From Necropsobacter massiliensis (GTDB lineage: Bacteria > Pseudomonadota > Gammaproteobacteria > Enterobacterales > Pasteurellaceae): DNA of 64,000 nucleotides. How positions within the stretch are numbered: the stretch's first letter is position 1; the number at the start of each line of letters is the position of its first letter. The notes under the pieces are model-generated. The model was not told where the DNA came from, searched no databases, and saw only the letters and a list, made by a program, of their open reading frames with translations. The translations under genes were made by a program, and so were the position numbers. Shown one piece after another: positions 30,362 through 40,786 of this stretch. The stretch lies in contig NZ_LN776178.1 of the NCBI RefSeq assembly GCF_000827595.2, positions 358,840-422,839 of the forward strand. Direction: 5' to 3'.

Positions 30362-31795
30362 ATGAATTATTTTCCCGTATTTGCGGATTTAACCGAACGG
30401 CCGGTGCTGGTCATCGGCGGCGGTGAAATTGCGGCGCGTAAAATCAAACTGTTATTAAAAGCTCATGCCGAGGTACGTGTGGTGGCGCAGCAATTAAATC
30501 AAGAAATTGCCGAACTTTATGCACAAAATAAAGTTATCTGGCTGGCGCAGGAATTTCATGTCGAACAAGTGCGGTCGGTTTTTTTGGTGATTGCGGCAAC
30601 CGATGACGAACAGCTTAATCGGCGCGTATTTTTAGTTGCTGAACAGCAACAGAAGCTGGTTAATGTGGTGGATGACCAGCGTCATTGCAGCTTTATTTTT
30701 CCGTCGATTATTGATCGCAGTCCGATTCAGGTGGCGATTTCCAGCGGCGGCTGTGCGCCGGTGCTTGCCCGTTTGTTGCGGGAAAAACTGGAAAGTTTGT
30801 TGCCGCAGCATTTAGGTGCGATGGCGGCGATGTCCGGCAAGTGGCGTGCCGCCGTGAAGCAAAAGCTTGGCAGTGTGACCGAACGCCGTCGTTTTTGGGA
30901 ACAACTGTTTAACGGACGTTTTTCTCGCTTACTGAAAAATCATCAGCATGTCGCGGCCGAGCAGGAATTACAGCGCCAGCTGCAACAGGATTATCGCGGC
31001 GGTTCGGTGGCGCTGGTCGGTGCCGGCCCCGGCGATGCGGGATTGCTGACTTTAAAAGGCTTGCAGGAAATTCAACAGGCGGACATTGTGTTGTATGACG
31101 CGCTGGTATCGGAAGACATTCTGGATTTAGTCCGGCGTGATGCGAAACGGGTGTTTGTCGGCAAACGCGCTGGAGGGCATTCGGTATCGCAGGAGGAAAC
31201 CAATCGCCTGCTGGTAGATTATGCCCGTCGCGGTAAACGGGTGGTGCGTCTGAAAGGCGGCGATCCTTTTGTGTTTGGGCGCGGTGGTGAAGAACTGGAA
31301 ATTCTGGCAGACAAACAAATTCCCTTTTCCGTGGTGCCGGGCATTACCTCGGCAATCGGCGCCACCGCCTATGCCGGGATTCCGCTGACTCATCGCGATT
31401 ATGCCCAAAGCGCGGTGTTTGTGACCGGACACCGTAAAGCACAAGCGGAGAATGTCGCCGAATGGCAAAGCCTTGCCCGTAGCCAACAAACATTGCTGAT
31501 CTATATGGGCACCATTAAAGCGGCGGACATTGCCGCGAATCTGATTCGTTTCGGTCGCCGTGCCGATACGCCGGTGGCGGTAATTTCACAAGGTACCCAG
31601 CCAAGTCAGAAAACCTTCACCGGTCAATTGGCGGATCTTGCCGAATTGGCGGCACAGGCGCCGACGCCGGCGTTAATTGTGGTGGGCGAAGTGGTGGCGT
31701 TGCAACATAAATTGGCATGGTTCGGTGAGAAAAAATCTGCTGAAAAACAACCGCACTTTACTTTAGATGGTTTATCCGTTGAACGTGTCGCCTGA
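30362..31795 (+). CDS. cysG: Siroheme synthase CysG (multifunctional)
   Basis: CysG makes siroheme, the cofactor of sulfite reductase, from uroporphyrinogen III. Residues 1 to about 110 are the NAD-dependent dehydrogenase/ferrochelatase fold with [12 protein letters not shown] dimerisation segment follows. From about 215 the SAM-dependent methyltransferase has [34 protein letters not shown] and VVPGITSA. I chose the ATG at 30362 over an in-frame GTG at 30356 because CAGGAG lies five bases before it. It heads the cys operon whose last gene encodes the siroheme enzyme. Confidence 0.96.
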   Translation: MNYFPVFADLTERPVLVIGGGEIAARKIKLLLKAHAEVRVVAQQLNQEIAELYAQNKVIWLAQEFHVEQVRSVFLVIAATDDEQLNRRVFLVAEQQQKLVNVVDDQRHCSFIFPSIIDRSPIQVAISSGGCAPVLARLLREKLESLLPQHLGAMAAMSGKWRAAVKQKLGSVTERRRFWEQLFNGRFSRLLKNHQHVAAEQELQRQLQQDYRGGSVALVGAGPGDAGLLTLKGLQEIQQADIVLYDALVSEDILDLVRRDAKRVFVGKRAGGHSVSQEETNRLLVDYARRGKRVVRLKGGDPFVFGRGGEELEILADKQIPFSVVPGITSAIGATAYAGIPLTHRDYAQSAVFVTGHRKAQAENVAEWQSLARSQQTLLIYMGTIKAADIAANLIRFGRRADTPVAVISQGTQPSQKTFTGQLADLAELAAQAPTPALIVVGEVVALQHKLAWFGEKKSAEKQPHFTLDGLSVERVA

Positions 31796-31820
31796 TATTA
31801 ATTTTGTCCGGAGTGAATAG

Positions 31821-32552
31821 ATGATTATCAAACCGAGTTTATGGCGAATTCCGCAGCCGAGCGCAGCGGTTTTCGCGCAGACCGAAGAAAAAGCCCGAAT
31901 CCTGATCGAACGGATTCAATTAATTGTCCAGCGGCACAGTGATGCTCGTTTTGCCAGCAGTCTGGCGGTTGAAGATATGGTGATTACTGACGCCATTGCA
32001 AGTGCGGGAGCGTCGCTGAATGTTTTTACATTGGAAACCGGTCGTTTAAATCCGGAAACGCTGGCGCTGGTGGACGAAGTGAAGCAACGCTATCCCGGGT
32101 TGAATTTCAGCCTATTTCGACCGAATCCGGAACAGGTTCGGCAATATGAACAGGAAAAAGGGCGCAATGCGTTTTATGAAAGTGTGGAATTGCGCCGTGA
32201 ATGCTGCTTTATCCGCAAAATCGAACCGCTGAACCGCGCCTTGCAAGGTGCAGACGCGTGGCTGACCGGTCAGCGCCGTGCACAATCGGTAACCCGAACC
32301 GAGCTGGCATTTCACGAACAGGACGGCAGTCGCGGTATAGATAAATATAACCCGATTTTTGACTGGAGCGAGTTGGAGGTCTGGGCTTATATTCTCGCCC
32401 GTCGAATTCCTTATAACGCGTTGTATGAGCAGGGCTATCCGAGTATCGGCTGCGAACCTTGCACTCGCCCAGTAAAACAAGAGGAAGATATCCGTGCCGG
32501 GCGCTGGTGGTGGGAAAATAAAGACAGCAAGGAATGCGGATTGCATAAGTAA
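31821..32552 (+). CDS. cysH: CysH, APS-reductase-type (adenylyl-sulfate reductase)
   Basis: The protein reduces activated sulfate to sulfite with thioredoxin. It has the Cys-Cys pair at 128-129 and Cys-x-x-Cys at 211-214. These bind a 4Fe-4S cluster in adenylyl-sulfate (APS) reductases and are absent from the E. coli PAPS reductase. The catalytic E-C-G-L-H motif (Cys239) closes the 243-residue chain. APS as substrate agrees with the lack of a cysC kinase gene in the operon. The ATG lies 25 bases after cysG, with a CCGGAG sequence upstream. Confidence 0.92.
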   Translation: MIIKPSLWRIPQPSAAVFAQTEEKARILIERIQLIVQRHSDARFASSLAVEDMVITDAIASAGASLNVFTLETGRLNPETLALVDEVKQRYPGLNFSLFRPNPEQVRQYEQEKGRNAFYESVELRRECCFIRKIEPLNRALQGADAWLTGQRRAQSVTRTELAFHEQDGSRGIDKYNPIFDWSELEVWAYILARRIPYNALYEQGYPSIGCEPCTRPVKQEEDIRAGRWWWENKDSKECGLHK

Positions 32553-32647
32553 ATGCTCGTATTGCTGTGGTAAATATCAGCACGCGGCAGCATAACCGAA
32601 TTTTATTAAATTAAATAAATTTTAAGCATGAAAAGGATGCAAACATC

Positions 32648-33580
32648 ATGACAACACAATCCCAAACTCAAATCCAGAACGGTCATTTAGACTGGCTTGA
32701 AGCCGAATCCATTCATATTATCCGCGAAGTGGTGGCGGAATGTGAAAATCCGGCTTTGTTGTTTTCCGGCGGCAAGGATTCTGTTGTGCTGCTTGCCTTG
32801 GCACGCAAAGCCTTTCAGTTGGGGAATCGGGCGGTGCAATTGCCGTTTCCGTTAGTCCATATCGACACCGGACATAATTACCCGGAAGTGATTCAATTTC
32901 GCAATGAGCAGGTGGCGCAGCTCAATGCTCGACTGGTCGTTGGTCATGTGGAAAATTCAATTGCTCGCGGCACGGTGGTATTGCGTAAAGAAACCGACAG
33001 TCGTAATGCAGCGCAGGCGGTGACATTGTTGGAAACTATCGCCGAAAACGGCTTTGACGCCTTAATGGGCGGCGCACGACGTGATGAAGAAAAAGCGCGC
33101 GCCAAGGAACGGATTTTCTCTTTCCGCGATGAATTCGGTCAATGGGATCCAAAAGCCCAGCGTCCTGAATTGTGGTCTTTATATAACGCCAAACTGCACA
33201 AAGGCGAGAATATGCGCGTGTTCCCGATTTCCAACTGGACAGAGCTGGATATTTGGCAGTATATCGCACGCGAAAATTTGGCGTTGCCGTCGATTTACTA
33301 CAGCCACAAGCGTGAAGTGGTGCGACGCAAAGGATTATTGGTGCCAGTGACCGCGTTAACCCCGAAAGCGGCAAACGAGCAAAGTGAAATACTGGATGTG
33401 CGTTTTCGCACTGTCGGCGACATCAGCTGCACCTGCCCTGTCGCCAGTACGGCAAAAAATGCGCTGGATATTATCCAAGAAACCGCCGTTGCCGATATTT
33501 CCGAACGCAGTGCTACGCGTTTGGACGATCAGACCAGTGAGGCGGCAATGGAAAAACGCAAAAAAGAAGGCTATTTCTAA
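32648..33580 (+). CDS. cysD: Sulfate adenylyltransferase subunit 2 (CysD)
   Basis: CysD is the catalytic subunit that adenylates sulfate to APS in complex with the GTPase CysN. The PP-loop FSGGKDSVVLL binds ATP. HIDTGHNYPE, GGARRDEEKARAKER and the C-terminal RFRTVGDISCTCPV are typical of the family, though the last motif often reads RYRTLGC. The 310-residue length is normal. AAGGA lies upstream of the ATG. A gap of 95 bases from cysH holds no promoter that I can identify. Confidence 0.96.
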   Translation: MTTQSQTQIQNGHLDWLEAESIHIIREVVAECENPALLFSGGKDSVVLLALARKAFQLGNRAVQLPFPLVHIDTGHNYPEVIQFRNEQVAQLNARLVVGHVENSIARGTVVLRKETDSRNAAQAVTLLETIAENGFDALMGGARRDEEKARAKERIFSFRDEFGQWDPKAQRPELWSLYNAKLHKGENMRVFPISNWTELDIWQYIARENLALPSIYYSHKREVVRRKGLLVPVTALTPKAANEQSEILDVRFRTVGDISCTCPVASTAKNALDIIQETAVADISERSATRLDDQTSEAAMEKRKKEGYF

Positions 33581-33591
33581 TTAAAAACCGA

Positions 33592-33609
33592 CCGCACTTT
33601 TAGGTGCGG
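33592..33609. repeat. Uptake-signal hairpin between cysD and cysN
   Basis: An uptake signal (ACCGCACTT) is followed by GGTGCGG, forming a 6-base CCGCAC/GTGCGG stem. Only AAGTTTT follows, so any termination would be partial, which suits an intra-operon position. Confidence 0.5.
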
Positions 33610-33699
33610 CAAGTTTTCTGCCTCCGTTGTCGATAGTGCAGGTAGCGGGATTGCGCAGTTAACCGAAATGAAAACAGAATAACAATAAAAGGACAGCAT

Positions 33700-34992
33700 A
33701 TGACACAACAGCTTACTCCCTTACGATTTATCACTGCCGGCAGCGTCGATGACGGCAAAAGCACCTTGATCGGACGCCTGCTGTATGACAGCAAAGCGTT
33801 ACTGAGCGACCAGCTTAATGTGCTTAATCAGACAAAAAACAAAAGCAGCCAAGAAGCGATTGATTTTTCCTTATTAACCGACGGACTGGAAGCGGAACGC
33901 GAACAGGGCATCACTATTGATGTGGCATACCGCTATTTTTCCACGGCAAAACGCAAATTTATTATTGCTGATACGCCGGGGCATGAACAATATACGCGCA
34001 ATATGGTTACCGGCGCCTCAACAGCTTCGGCGGCGATCGTGCTGGTGGACGCCTCGCAGCTTGATTTTTCCCGCGAACCGCTGGAATTACTGGCGCAAAC
34101 CAAGCGACATTCCGCCGTCTTAAGCCATTTGAATTGCCCGCATATTATTGTGGCAGTGAACAAAATGGATTTGCTTCATTATAACGAAGAAAAATTCAAT
34201 GCGATTCAGCGCAGTTATACGCTTCTGGCGCAGCAGCTGGGGCTGCAAAATGTGTATTTTGTGCCAGTGTCCGCGTTGTTAGGCGACAATCTGGTGTATA
34301 AAAGCGACAACACGCCGTGGTATCAGGGCGAACCGTTATTAACCATTCTGGAAAGTCTGCCGGCGGCTGACGACGGCGATATTCAAAGTGACGATTTTTA
34401 TTTTCCGGTGCAGTTGGTGATTCGTCAGGACGCCGATAAGCAGGATGATTTCCGCGGTTATCAAGGGCGGATTGAAGCGGGCGATGTGCATGTCGGGCAG
34501 AAGATCCGCATCGAACCGTCCGCTTTGACGGCAACGGTAGTTGAAATTATTGCACCGAACGGCGAGGTAAAACAGGCGAAACGCGGAGATGTGATTACCT
34601 TGCGTCTGGATAAGGACATTGATATTTCTCGCGGCGATGTATTTGTGGCGGAACATTCGGCGTTACGTCCGAGCAAACAGGTGCATGCTACGCTGTGCTG
34701 GTTTGATGCGCGGGCGCTGAATCCGGCACGTAAATATCTGCTTAAACACGGTACGCAAACGGTGTTTGCGCGGGTCAGTGAAGTGGAGCAAGTGTTGGAT
34801 ATTAAGACGCTGTCCAATGCCAGCGGCGAAGAACAGATTCACATGAACGATATCGCGCAAGTGCGGTTAAGCCTGCAAAAGCCGATTGTTGCGACGACAT
34901 ATGACGTAAATGCCGCCGGCGGCGCCTTTATTTTAATTGATGAAGCCACCTATCACACTGTTGCGGCGGGCATGATTTTAGGATTGGAATAA
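33700..34992 (+). CDS. cysN: Sulfate adenylyltransferase subunit 1, GTPase CysN
   Basis: CysN uses GTP hydrolysis to drive APS formation by CysD. EF-Tu-like GTPase motifs are in order: GSVDDGKST (G1), DTPGHEQYTRNM (G3) and NKMD (G4). Two beta-barrel domains follow. At 430 residues it is shorter than E. coli CysN (about 475) and has no fused APS kinase domain. AAAAGGA precedes the ATG. The 119-base gap from cysD contains an uptake-signal hairpin. Confidence 0.95.
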   Translation: MTQQLTPLRFITAGSVDDGKSTLIGRLLYDSKALLSDQLNVLNQTKNKSSQEAIDFSLLTDGLEAEREQGITIDVAYRYFSTAKRKFIIADTPGHEQYTRNMVTGASTASAAIVLVDASQLDFSREPLELLAQTKRHSAVLSHLNCPHIIVAVNKMDLLHYNEEKFNAIQRSYTLLAQQLGLQNVYFVPVSALLGDNLVYKSDNTPWYQGEPLLTILESLPAADDGDIQSDDFYFPVQLVIRQDADKQDDFRGYQGRIEAGDVHVGQKIRIEPSALTATVVEIIAPNGEVKQAKRGDVITLRLDKDIDISRGDVFVAEHSALRPSKQVHATLCWFDARALNPARKYLLKHGTQTVFARVSEVEQVLDIKTLSNASGEEQIHMNDIAQVRLSLQKPIVATTYDVNAAGGAFILIDEATYHTVAAGMILGLE

Positions 34993-35114
34993 AAATAGCG
35001 TAAAAACGCACCGCACTTTTTCACACATTATGATGCCAGCGGTGCGCAAGATTTGTTTCGATAAGCGCCATGCGCTTGCCGAGCAGTAACATAACTTTAA
35101 CTGTGGGACAAACA

Positions 35115-36908
35115 ATGACAAACACAACACATAATTTCCCTCTTAATGCCGAAACCGCCGCCTTCGTTGACGGGTTGGATAATCTGCAATTAGCTTGGCT
35201 TTCCGGCTATTGCTGGGCAAAAGCAAGAGGTGAGAGCGGGGCGGTCGAAGGCATTTCCGCCGTCGCGCCGGCTGCGGCTGCCGCGCCGTTGGCAGTGACT
35301 GTACTGTCGATTTCGCAAACCGGTAACGCCAAAGGAATTGCGGCGCAATTGGCAGCACGCTTGCAGCAGGAAAATATTGCGGTGACGCTGGTGTCCGCGA
35401 AGGATTATAAAGCGAAAAAAATCGCCGACGAGCAGTTGTTATTATTAGTGACCTCTACGCAGGGCGAGGGCGAACCGCCGGAAGAGGGCGTGGTGTTGTA
35501 TAAGCTCCTGCATGGTAAAAAAGCGCCGAAACTGGATAGCCTGGACTTCGCGGTGCTGGGACTGGGCGATACTTCCTACCCAAATTTCTGTCAAGCTGGG
35601 AAAGATTTTGATCAGCGCTTGGCGGAATTAGGTGCGAAACGCTTATTGGAGCGCGTCGATGCGGATCTGGATTTCAGTGCCACCGCAACGCAGTGGATCG
35701 AGCATGTTGTGGCAGCCGTGAAACAAAAAACGGCTGCTGCGCCGACAGCGCTGACAAGTGCGGTTAGTTCATCGCAAGAAAAGACCGCGGAGAACCGTTA
35801 TAACAAAGAAAATCCCTATGTTGCCACCTTGTTGACCAATCAGAAAATCACTGCCCGCCAATCGGAAAAAGATGTGCGTCATCTGGAATTTGATCTTGCC
35901 GATTCCGGGCTGACTTATCAGCCCGGCGATGCGCTCGGCGTATGGTTCGATAATGATCCCGCGCTGGTTGAGGAAATACTGAGCGCATTGGCGTTAAGCG
36001 GGGAAGAAAGCGTGCAGGCGGCAGGCAAAACGCTACCGATTCGCACCGCACTTTTATCCCATTTTGAACTAACGCAGAACACACCGGTGTTTATGAAAGC
36101 CTATGCCGAATTAGCCGGCAGTCAGGCGCTGAGTGAGTTGGTGGCGAAAACAGACCGATTAAGCGCATATGTGCAAAATACGCCGCCGGTGGATGTACTG
36201 CATGATTTTCCGGCAAAATTGAGCGCCGAACAGTTTGTGTCGCTGTTGCGTCCATTGGCGCCACGTTTGTATTCCATTTCTTCCGCCGCGGCGGAAGTGG
36301 GCGAAGAAGTTCATTTAAGCGTCGGAGTCGTGCGCTTTGAACATAACGGTAATGCCCGCGCCGGTGCCGCGTCCAGTTATCTTGCCGATCGGCTGGAGGA
36401 AGACGGACAAGTGCGGGTGTTTGTGGAACGCAATGACAATTTTCGCCTGCCGGCAGACAACGCTAAGCCGATTATTATGATTGGCTCCGGCACCGGCATT
36501 GCACCGTTCCGTGCCTTTGTTCAGCAGCGCGCCGCCGATCAGGCAGAAGGGAAAAACTGGCTGATTTTTGGCAACCAGCATTTTACTCAGGATTTCTTGT
36601 ATCAGACCGAATGGCAGCAGTTTGCCAAAGACGGATTCTTGCACCGCTATGATTTTGCTTGGTCAAGAGATCAGGAAGAAAAAATCTATGTGCAGGATAA
36701 AATTCGTGAAAAAGCCACCGCACTTTGGCAGTGGTTGCAAGACGGCGCCTACCTTTATGTGTGCGGAGATGCAGCCAGAATGGCGAAAGACGTGGAAACC
36801 GCGCTGCTGGATGTGATCGCACAACAGGGCGGATTAAGCTCTGAAGATGCGGAAGAGTATTTGACCGAATTGCGTGAAGCGCGGCGTTATCAGCGGGATG
36901 TGTATTAA
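35115..36908 (+). CDS. cysJ: NADPH-sulfite reductase flavoprotein alpha subunit CysJ
   Basis: CysJ carries electrons from NADPH through FAD and FMN to CysI. The flavodoxin domain begins at about residue 55 (SISQTGNAKGIA). The FAD domain has the RLYSISS motif, and the NADPH domain has GSGTGIAPFRAF. The chain ends in D-V-Y as in E. coli CysJ. The frame opens at 35070, but the first 15 residues do not match the family, so I chose the ATG at 35115, giving 597 residues. An alanine-rich linker follows the first 40 residues. Confidence 0.96.
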   Translation: MTNTTHNFPLNAETAAFVDGLDNLQLAWLSGYCWAKARGESGAVEGISAVAPAAAAAPLAVTVLSISQTGNAKGIAAQLAARLQQENIAVTLVSAKDYKAKKIADEQLLLLVTSTQGEGEPPEEGVVLYKLLHGKKAPKLDSLDFAVLGLGDTSYPNFCQAGKDFDQRLAELGAKRLLERVDADLDFSATATQWIEHVVAAVKQKTAAAPTALTSAVSSSQEKTAENRYNKENPYVATLLTNQKITARQSEKDVRHLEFDLADSGLTYQPGDALGVWFDNDPALVEEILSALALSGEESVQAAGKTLPIRTALLSHFELTQNTPVFMKAYAELAGSQALSELVAKTDRLSAYVQNTPPVDVLHDFPAKLSAEQFVSLLRPLAPRLYSISSAAAEVGEEVHLSVGVVRFEHNGNARAGAASSYLADRLEEDGQVRVFVERNDNFRLPADNAKPIIMIGSGTGIAPFRAFVQQRAADQAEGKNWLIFGNQHFTQDFLYQTEWQQFAKDGFLHRYDFAWSRDQEEKIYVQDKIREKATALWQWLQDGAYLYVCGDAARMAKDVETALLDVIAQQGGLSSEDAEEYLTELREARRYQRDVY

Positions 36909-36974
36909 AATCCATGTTTCGGGCGAACCAACGATTTTGCCCTCTATCAGTATTATAATCGGAGTGAATAACCA

Positions 36975-38747
36975 ATGAGCAAAGACAACCAAACCCCAAA
37001 ACCGGATTGGCAGGATAAACCGCTGTCCGATAATGAACGCTTGAAATCGCAGAGTAATTTTCTGCGTGGGACGATTTTAGACGATTTACAAGACCCGTTG
37101 ACCGGCGGCTTTAGAGGCGATAATTTTCAGCTGATCCGTTTCCACGGCATGTACGAACAAGATGACCGCGATATTCGGGCGGAACGGCTGGAAGAAAAGC
37201 TGGAACCGCTGAAATTTATGCTGTTGCGCTGCCGTTTGCCGGGCGGAATTATTCAGCCGTATCAATGGATTGAGATCGACAAATTTGCCCGCGAGCATAC
37301 TTATTACCAATCTATCCGCCTGACTAACCGACAAACGTTCCAGTATCACGGCGTACCAAAAGGGCAGTTGCAGCCGATGCACCGCTTATTGCACAGTATC
37401 GGGCTGGACAGTATCGCCACGGCGGCAGATATGAACCGCAACGTGTTATGTACTTCAAATCCGATTGAATCGGAACTGCACCAGCAGGCATACGAATTTG
37501 CCAAAAAAATCTCCGAACATTTGTTGCCGCGCTCTCGCGGTTATTTGGATGTGTGGATTGACGGCAAAAAAATTGAAAGTTCCGATGACCTGTTTAAACA
37601 GGAAGAGGAGCCGATCTTAGGCAAAACCTTTTTACCGCGCAAATTTAAAACTGCGGTGGCGATTCCGCCGTTAAACGACGTGGATGTGTACGGCAATGAT
37701 ATGAATTTTATCGCCATACAGGATGAAAACGGGCAATTGTGCGGGTTTAACGTACTGGTGGGCGGTGGGCTGTCTTTTGAACACGGTAATACCAAAACCT
37801 ATCCAAACGTGTCGCTTGAACTGGGTTATGTGCCGTTGGATAAAACCTTGGCGGCGGCAGAAGCGGTGGTGACCACTCAGCGTGATTTCGGCAACCGCAG
37901 CGACCGCAAAAACGCGCGTACCCGTTATACCATTCAGAACATGACGCTGGAAGGTTTCCGCGCCGAAGTGGAAAAACGCATGGGCATCAAATTCGAACCG
38001 ACTCGTCCGTTTAAATTCACCGAGCGCGGCGACCGCATCGGCTGGGTACACGGAATCGACAAAAAATGGCATCTGACCTGTTTTATCGAAAGCGGACGTA
38101 TTACCGATCAGCCGGGCAAACCGCTAATGACCGGTATGTTGGAACTGGCAAAAGTGCATAAAGGCGATTTCCGGATTACCGCGAATCAGAATATTATTAT
38201 CGCGAATGTGGCGGAAGAGGATAAAGCGCAAATCGAAGCGATTGCCAGACAATACGGTTTGATTCGTTCGGATGTGACCAAACAGCGCGAATATTCCATG
38301 TCCTGTGTGTCCTTTCCAACTTGTCCGTTGGCAATGGCGGAAGCCGAGCGAATTTTGCCGGATTTTGTCACTGAACTGGATAAATTGATGGCAAAACATC
38401 ACCTTTCCGATGATTATATTATCACCCGGGTGACTGGCTGCCCGAACGGCTGCGGTCGTGCCATGTTATCTGAAATAGGCTTGGTCGGAAAAGCCATCGG
38501 TCGCTATAACCTGCATATCGGCGGTGATCGTGAAGGAGTACGTATCCCGCGCCTGTATCGTGAGAACATTACCTTGCCTGAAATCATTGATGAACTTGAT
38601 GGTTTGATCGGACGCTGGGCGACTGAACGGGAGGCAAACGAAGCGTTCGGTGATTTTGTGATCCGCAGCGGCATTATCAAACCGGTGGTTAATTCTCCGG
38701 TGGATTTCTGGGATGCCGCACTGATCCCAACTAAAACCGCTGAATAA
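36975..38747 (+). CDS. cysI: Sulfite reductase hemoprotein beta subunit CysI
   Basis: CysI reduces sulfite to sulfide with six electrons using siroheme and a 4Fe-4S cluster. The cluster cysteines are Cys444, Cys450, Cys489 and Cys493, in [16 protein letters not shown] and TGCPNGCGR. The substrate and siroheme arginine regions ([23 protein letters not shown]) are present. At 590 residues it is slightly longer than the E. coli protein. It is the last gene of the cys operon and is followed by a stem-loop terminator built on an uptake-signal copy. Confidence 0.97.
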   Translation: MSKDNQTPKPDWQDKPLSDNERLKSQSNFLRGTILDDLQDPLTGGFRGDNFQLIRFHGMYEQDDRDIRAERLEEKLEPLKFMLLRCRLPGGIIQPYQWIEIDKFAREHTYYQSIRLTNRQTFQYHGVPKGQLQPMHRLLHSIGLDSIATAADMNRNVLCTSNPIESELHQQAYEFAKKISEHLLPRSRGYLDVWIDGKKIESSDDLFKQEEEPILGKTFLPRKFKTAVAIPPLNDVDVYGNDMNFIAIQDENGQLCGFNVLVGGGLSFEHGNTKTYPNVSLELGYVPLDKTLAAAEAVVTTQRDFGNRSDRKNARTRYTIQNMTLEGFRAEVEKRMGIKFEPTRPFKFTERGDRIGWVHGIDKKWHLTCFIESGRITDQPGKPLMTGMLELAKVHKGDFRITANQNIIIANVAEEDKAQIEAIARQYGLIRSDVTKQREYSMSCVSFPTCPLAMAEAERILPDFVTELDKLMAKHHLSDDYIITRVTGCPNGCGRAMLSEIGLVGKAIGRYNLHIGGDREGVRIPRLYRENITLPEIIDELDGLIGRWATEREANEAFGDFVIRSGIIKPVVNSPVDFWDAALIPTKTAE

Positions 38748-38763
38748 ACTATCTAAAAAACAA

Positions 38764-38823
38764 CCGCACTTTGATCCGCCCCAAAAGTTGGGTTAAATAA
38801 AACGGATTAAGGTGCGGATTTTT
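38764..38823 (+). terminator. Terminator of the cys operon, containing an uptake signal
   Basis: A 15-base stem with two imperfect pairs (CCGCACTTTGATCCG at 38764, CGGATTAAGGTGCGG at 38803) is followed by TTTTT. The left arm carries an uptake signal and the right arm a degenerate complement of it. Confidence 0.7.
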
Positions 38824-38874
38824 ATGACTAAACGCTACGTAATAACGCGAAAAGTATGCCATCATTTTCAGTTG

Positions 38875-39786
38875 TTAGGGGAGAAGTGCGGTTGATTTTC
38901 CAAGAGATTTTTCTTCTTTGAACCTTTGCGGTGTCATTCCTGTTTCACGTTTGAAAAATTTTACAAAATGGGTCGGTTCGTTAAAGCCAAGCTGTTCGCT
39001 GAGGGAGACAATAGACATAACGGCATGTACCAATTGGCGTTTGGCTCCGAGAATAATCCGTTGATTGATAAGTGTTTTGGCGGTTTGTTTGCGAATTAAA
39101 ACACAAGCGCGGTTTAAGCTTTTTTCGCTACATGCCAATTTTTCTGCATATTGCTTCACTTGATGCCACTCGTAGAAATGGCGGTCAAGCAGTTGGCAAA
39201 ATTTTTCAAACCGTGCCACTAAACGAGGAGGATAAGGCAAGGTTGGCTTGATGTCTAAGCTCGCCAATCGCCACAATAATGCATAACATTGGTGGTGAAT
39301 AAGTTGTTGTTGAACTGGCGAATAAGGTTTTTGACAATCTTGTTTGAGTTGCACAATGCCTTGCTTCATCGTATTGAAATCTGTTTCTGTCAGCTGGACA
39401 TTAGCTTGGACTTGGCTGAATTGATTCAATTCCGGAAGATAATTAATCATCATTACCCAACCTTCCCAGTTTTTATCCTTGCCAAAACTATGCGCTTGTC
39501 CTTTTTTCACCCACATTACCGTCCCTTTTTGACAAAAGTACGGCTCAAAGTCGAGCCATAATGTGCCGTTGCCTCCCGTATTCAAAATCACCATATCACA
39601 TTGGTAGATGTAGGTTCGTTGTATCATTTCATCGGAACAGCGTTGTCGTAAGTTGGCAACGCTAAAAATTTCTACATTGTAGTCATAATTTTTTCGAGGC
39701 TGGTAATTTAATGGTATGGTTTGTTTTTGTCTTAAATTTGCCATGATAATGGGGTGTTTTCGCCTTTTTTGCTTTGATAATTGCAT
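38875..39786 (-). CDS. AraC-family transcriptional regulator
   Basis: The C-terminal 100 residues form the double helix-turn-helix of AraC/XylS regulators, ending with LGFNEPTHFVKFFKRETGMTPQRFKEE. The N-terminal part is a cupin-like sensing domain with GTVMWVKKGQAHSFG. The ligand is unknown. The frame extends to a TTG at 39810. I used the ATG at 39786, and another ATG at 39744 is possible, with none having a good ribosome binding site. It is transcribed divergently from the next gene, which it may control. Codon use is AT-richer than in neighbouring genes. Confidence 0.82.
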   Translation of the reverse strand: MQLSKQKRRKHPIIMANLRQKQTIPLNYQPRKNYDYNVEIFSVANLRQRCSDEMIQRTYIYQCDMVILNTGGNGTLWLDFEPYFCQKGTVMWVKKGQAHSFGKDKNWEGWVMMINYLPELNQFSQVQANVQLTETDFNTMKQGIVQLKQDCQKPYSPVQQQLIHHQCYALLWRLASLDIKPTLPYPPRLVARFEKFCQLLDRHFYEWHQVKQYAEKLACSEKSLNRACVLIRKQTAKTLINQRIILGAKRQLVHAVMSIVSLSEQLGFNEPTHFVKFFKRETGMTPQRFKEEKSLGKSTALLP

Positions 39787-39824
39787 TATAATACCATCAA
39801 ATTTATTCAAAGAACGAGGGGATT

Positions 39825-40265
39825 ATGGGAGATTTTCAATACACCTCTGAACAAGCTCAATTAGCGAAACGGATTATTGAGTTAGAAAAACAAGCGTTAG
39901 ATAAATGGTTTAAAGGCGATACATCAGGGTATCGCGAATTGTGGTCAAAACAAAATTTCAGTTATTTTGATATTGCAAGCCCAGTACGGATTGATAGCTA
40001 TGAAAAGATTTGTGAATTTTTAAATGGCATTGAAGGCAATCTCTTTGCGGAAAATTATGATTTTTGCCATCCTCGTGTGCAATTTGCACCGGATTTGGCT
40101 ATTTTAACTTATCAATTACATGCAGATACCAATCTTATTGATATGCACTATAACTGCATTGAGATTTATCAAAAAGAAGATGAAGATTGGAAAGTGATCC
40201 ATTCTACCTGGTCGGCCATTCGTCCGATGGATTGGGATTTCAGTAAGATAAAGGCTGAAGTGTAA
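39825..40265 (+). CDS. NTF2-like (SnoaL/DUF4440-type) protein of unknown function
   Basis: This 146-residue soluble protein has the alpha+beta pattern of NTF2-like domains. A helical start (E-L-E-K-Q-A-L-D-K-W) is followed by beta strands that end in W-K-V-I-H-S-T-W-S. Family members include small enzymes and ligand-binding proteins, so no reaction can be named. A GAGGGGA sequence precedes the ATG. It lies head to head with the AraC-type gene and is AT-rich, suggesting a joint acquired unit. Confidence 0.7.
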   Translation: MGDFQYTSEQAQLAKRIIELEKQALDKWFKGDTSGYRELWSKQNFSYFDIASPVRIDSYEKICEFLNGIEGNLFAENYDFCHPRVQFAPDLAILTYQLHADTNLIDMHYNCIEIYQKEDEDWKVIHSTWSAIRPMDWDFSKIKAEV

Positions 40266-40304
40266 CAATTCTGTATTGTAATTTTGCTAAATAAGGAGTG
40301 TTAA

Positions 40305-40664
40305 ATGACTCAAGCGCAACAAATCTTCGATTATGCTGCCTGCCAATACAGTACGCAACCTGAATACCTTTGGGCAAAATTTCCGGAATACGCCGTCTTG
40401 CGCCATAACAATGCCAAGGGGAAATGGTATGCTCTTATCGGAAAAATTGCTAAAGCAAAACTAGGCTTGCAAGGTGAAGGCGAAACGGATTTCATTAACT
40501 TGAAATGTCCACCAGATATGGTAAATATCTTACAGCAAGCCCCACATTTTCTGCCTGCCTACCATATGAATAAAATCCACTGGCTGACGATTGTGCTAGA
40601 TCATGGCGTGCAAATAGACGAAATCTTGAAACTGCTTGATTGGAGTTATGATTTAACGAAGTAA
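40305..40664 (+). CDS. MmcQ/YjbR-family protein
   Basis: The 119-residue protein matches the small MmcQ/YjbR fold: an early W-A-K-F-P-E-Y-A-V-L-R-H strand, K-W-Y-A-L-I-G, NLKCPPDM, and H-W-L-T-I-V-L-D near the end. The family has a CyaY-like DNA-binding-type fold, but its biological role is not established. AAGGAGT lies before the ATG. It probably forms a unit with the preceding NTF2-like gene, 39 bases upstream. Confidence 0.8.
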   Translation: MTQAQQIFDYAACQYSTQPEYLWAKFPEYAVLRHNNAKGKWYALIGKIAKAKLGLQGEGETDFINLKCPPDMVNILQQAPHFLPAYHMNKIHWLTIVLDHGVQIDEILKLLDWSYDLTK

Positions 40665-40786
40665 AAATAGTTGTTGTAGGTGGCATACCCGACACTAGCT
40701 TGTAGAATGGAGTTCTGTTCATCCTATAATTACTGCGAAAAACGACCGCACTTTTATGTGAGCAGCCCTATTTTAAGGAGATAAAC

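Noticed and set aside
30220..30426. 68-codon ORF with a TTG start overlapping the cysG start
   Set aside because: No ribosome binding site, runs through the terminator-like hairpin and into cysG out of frame. A vague resemblance to small phage proteins could not be supported.
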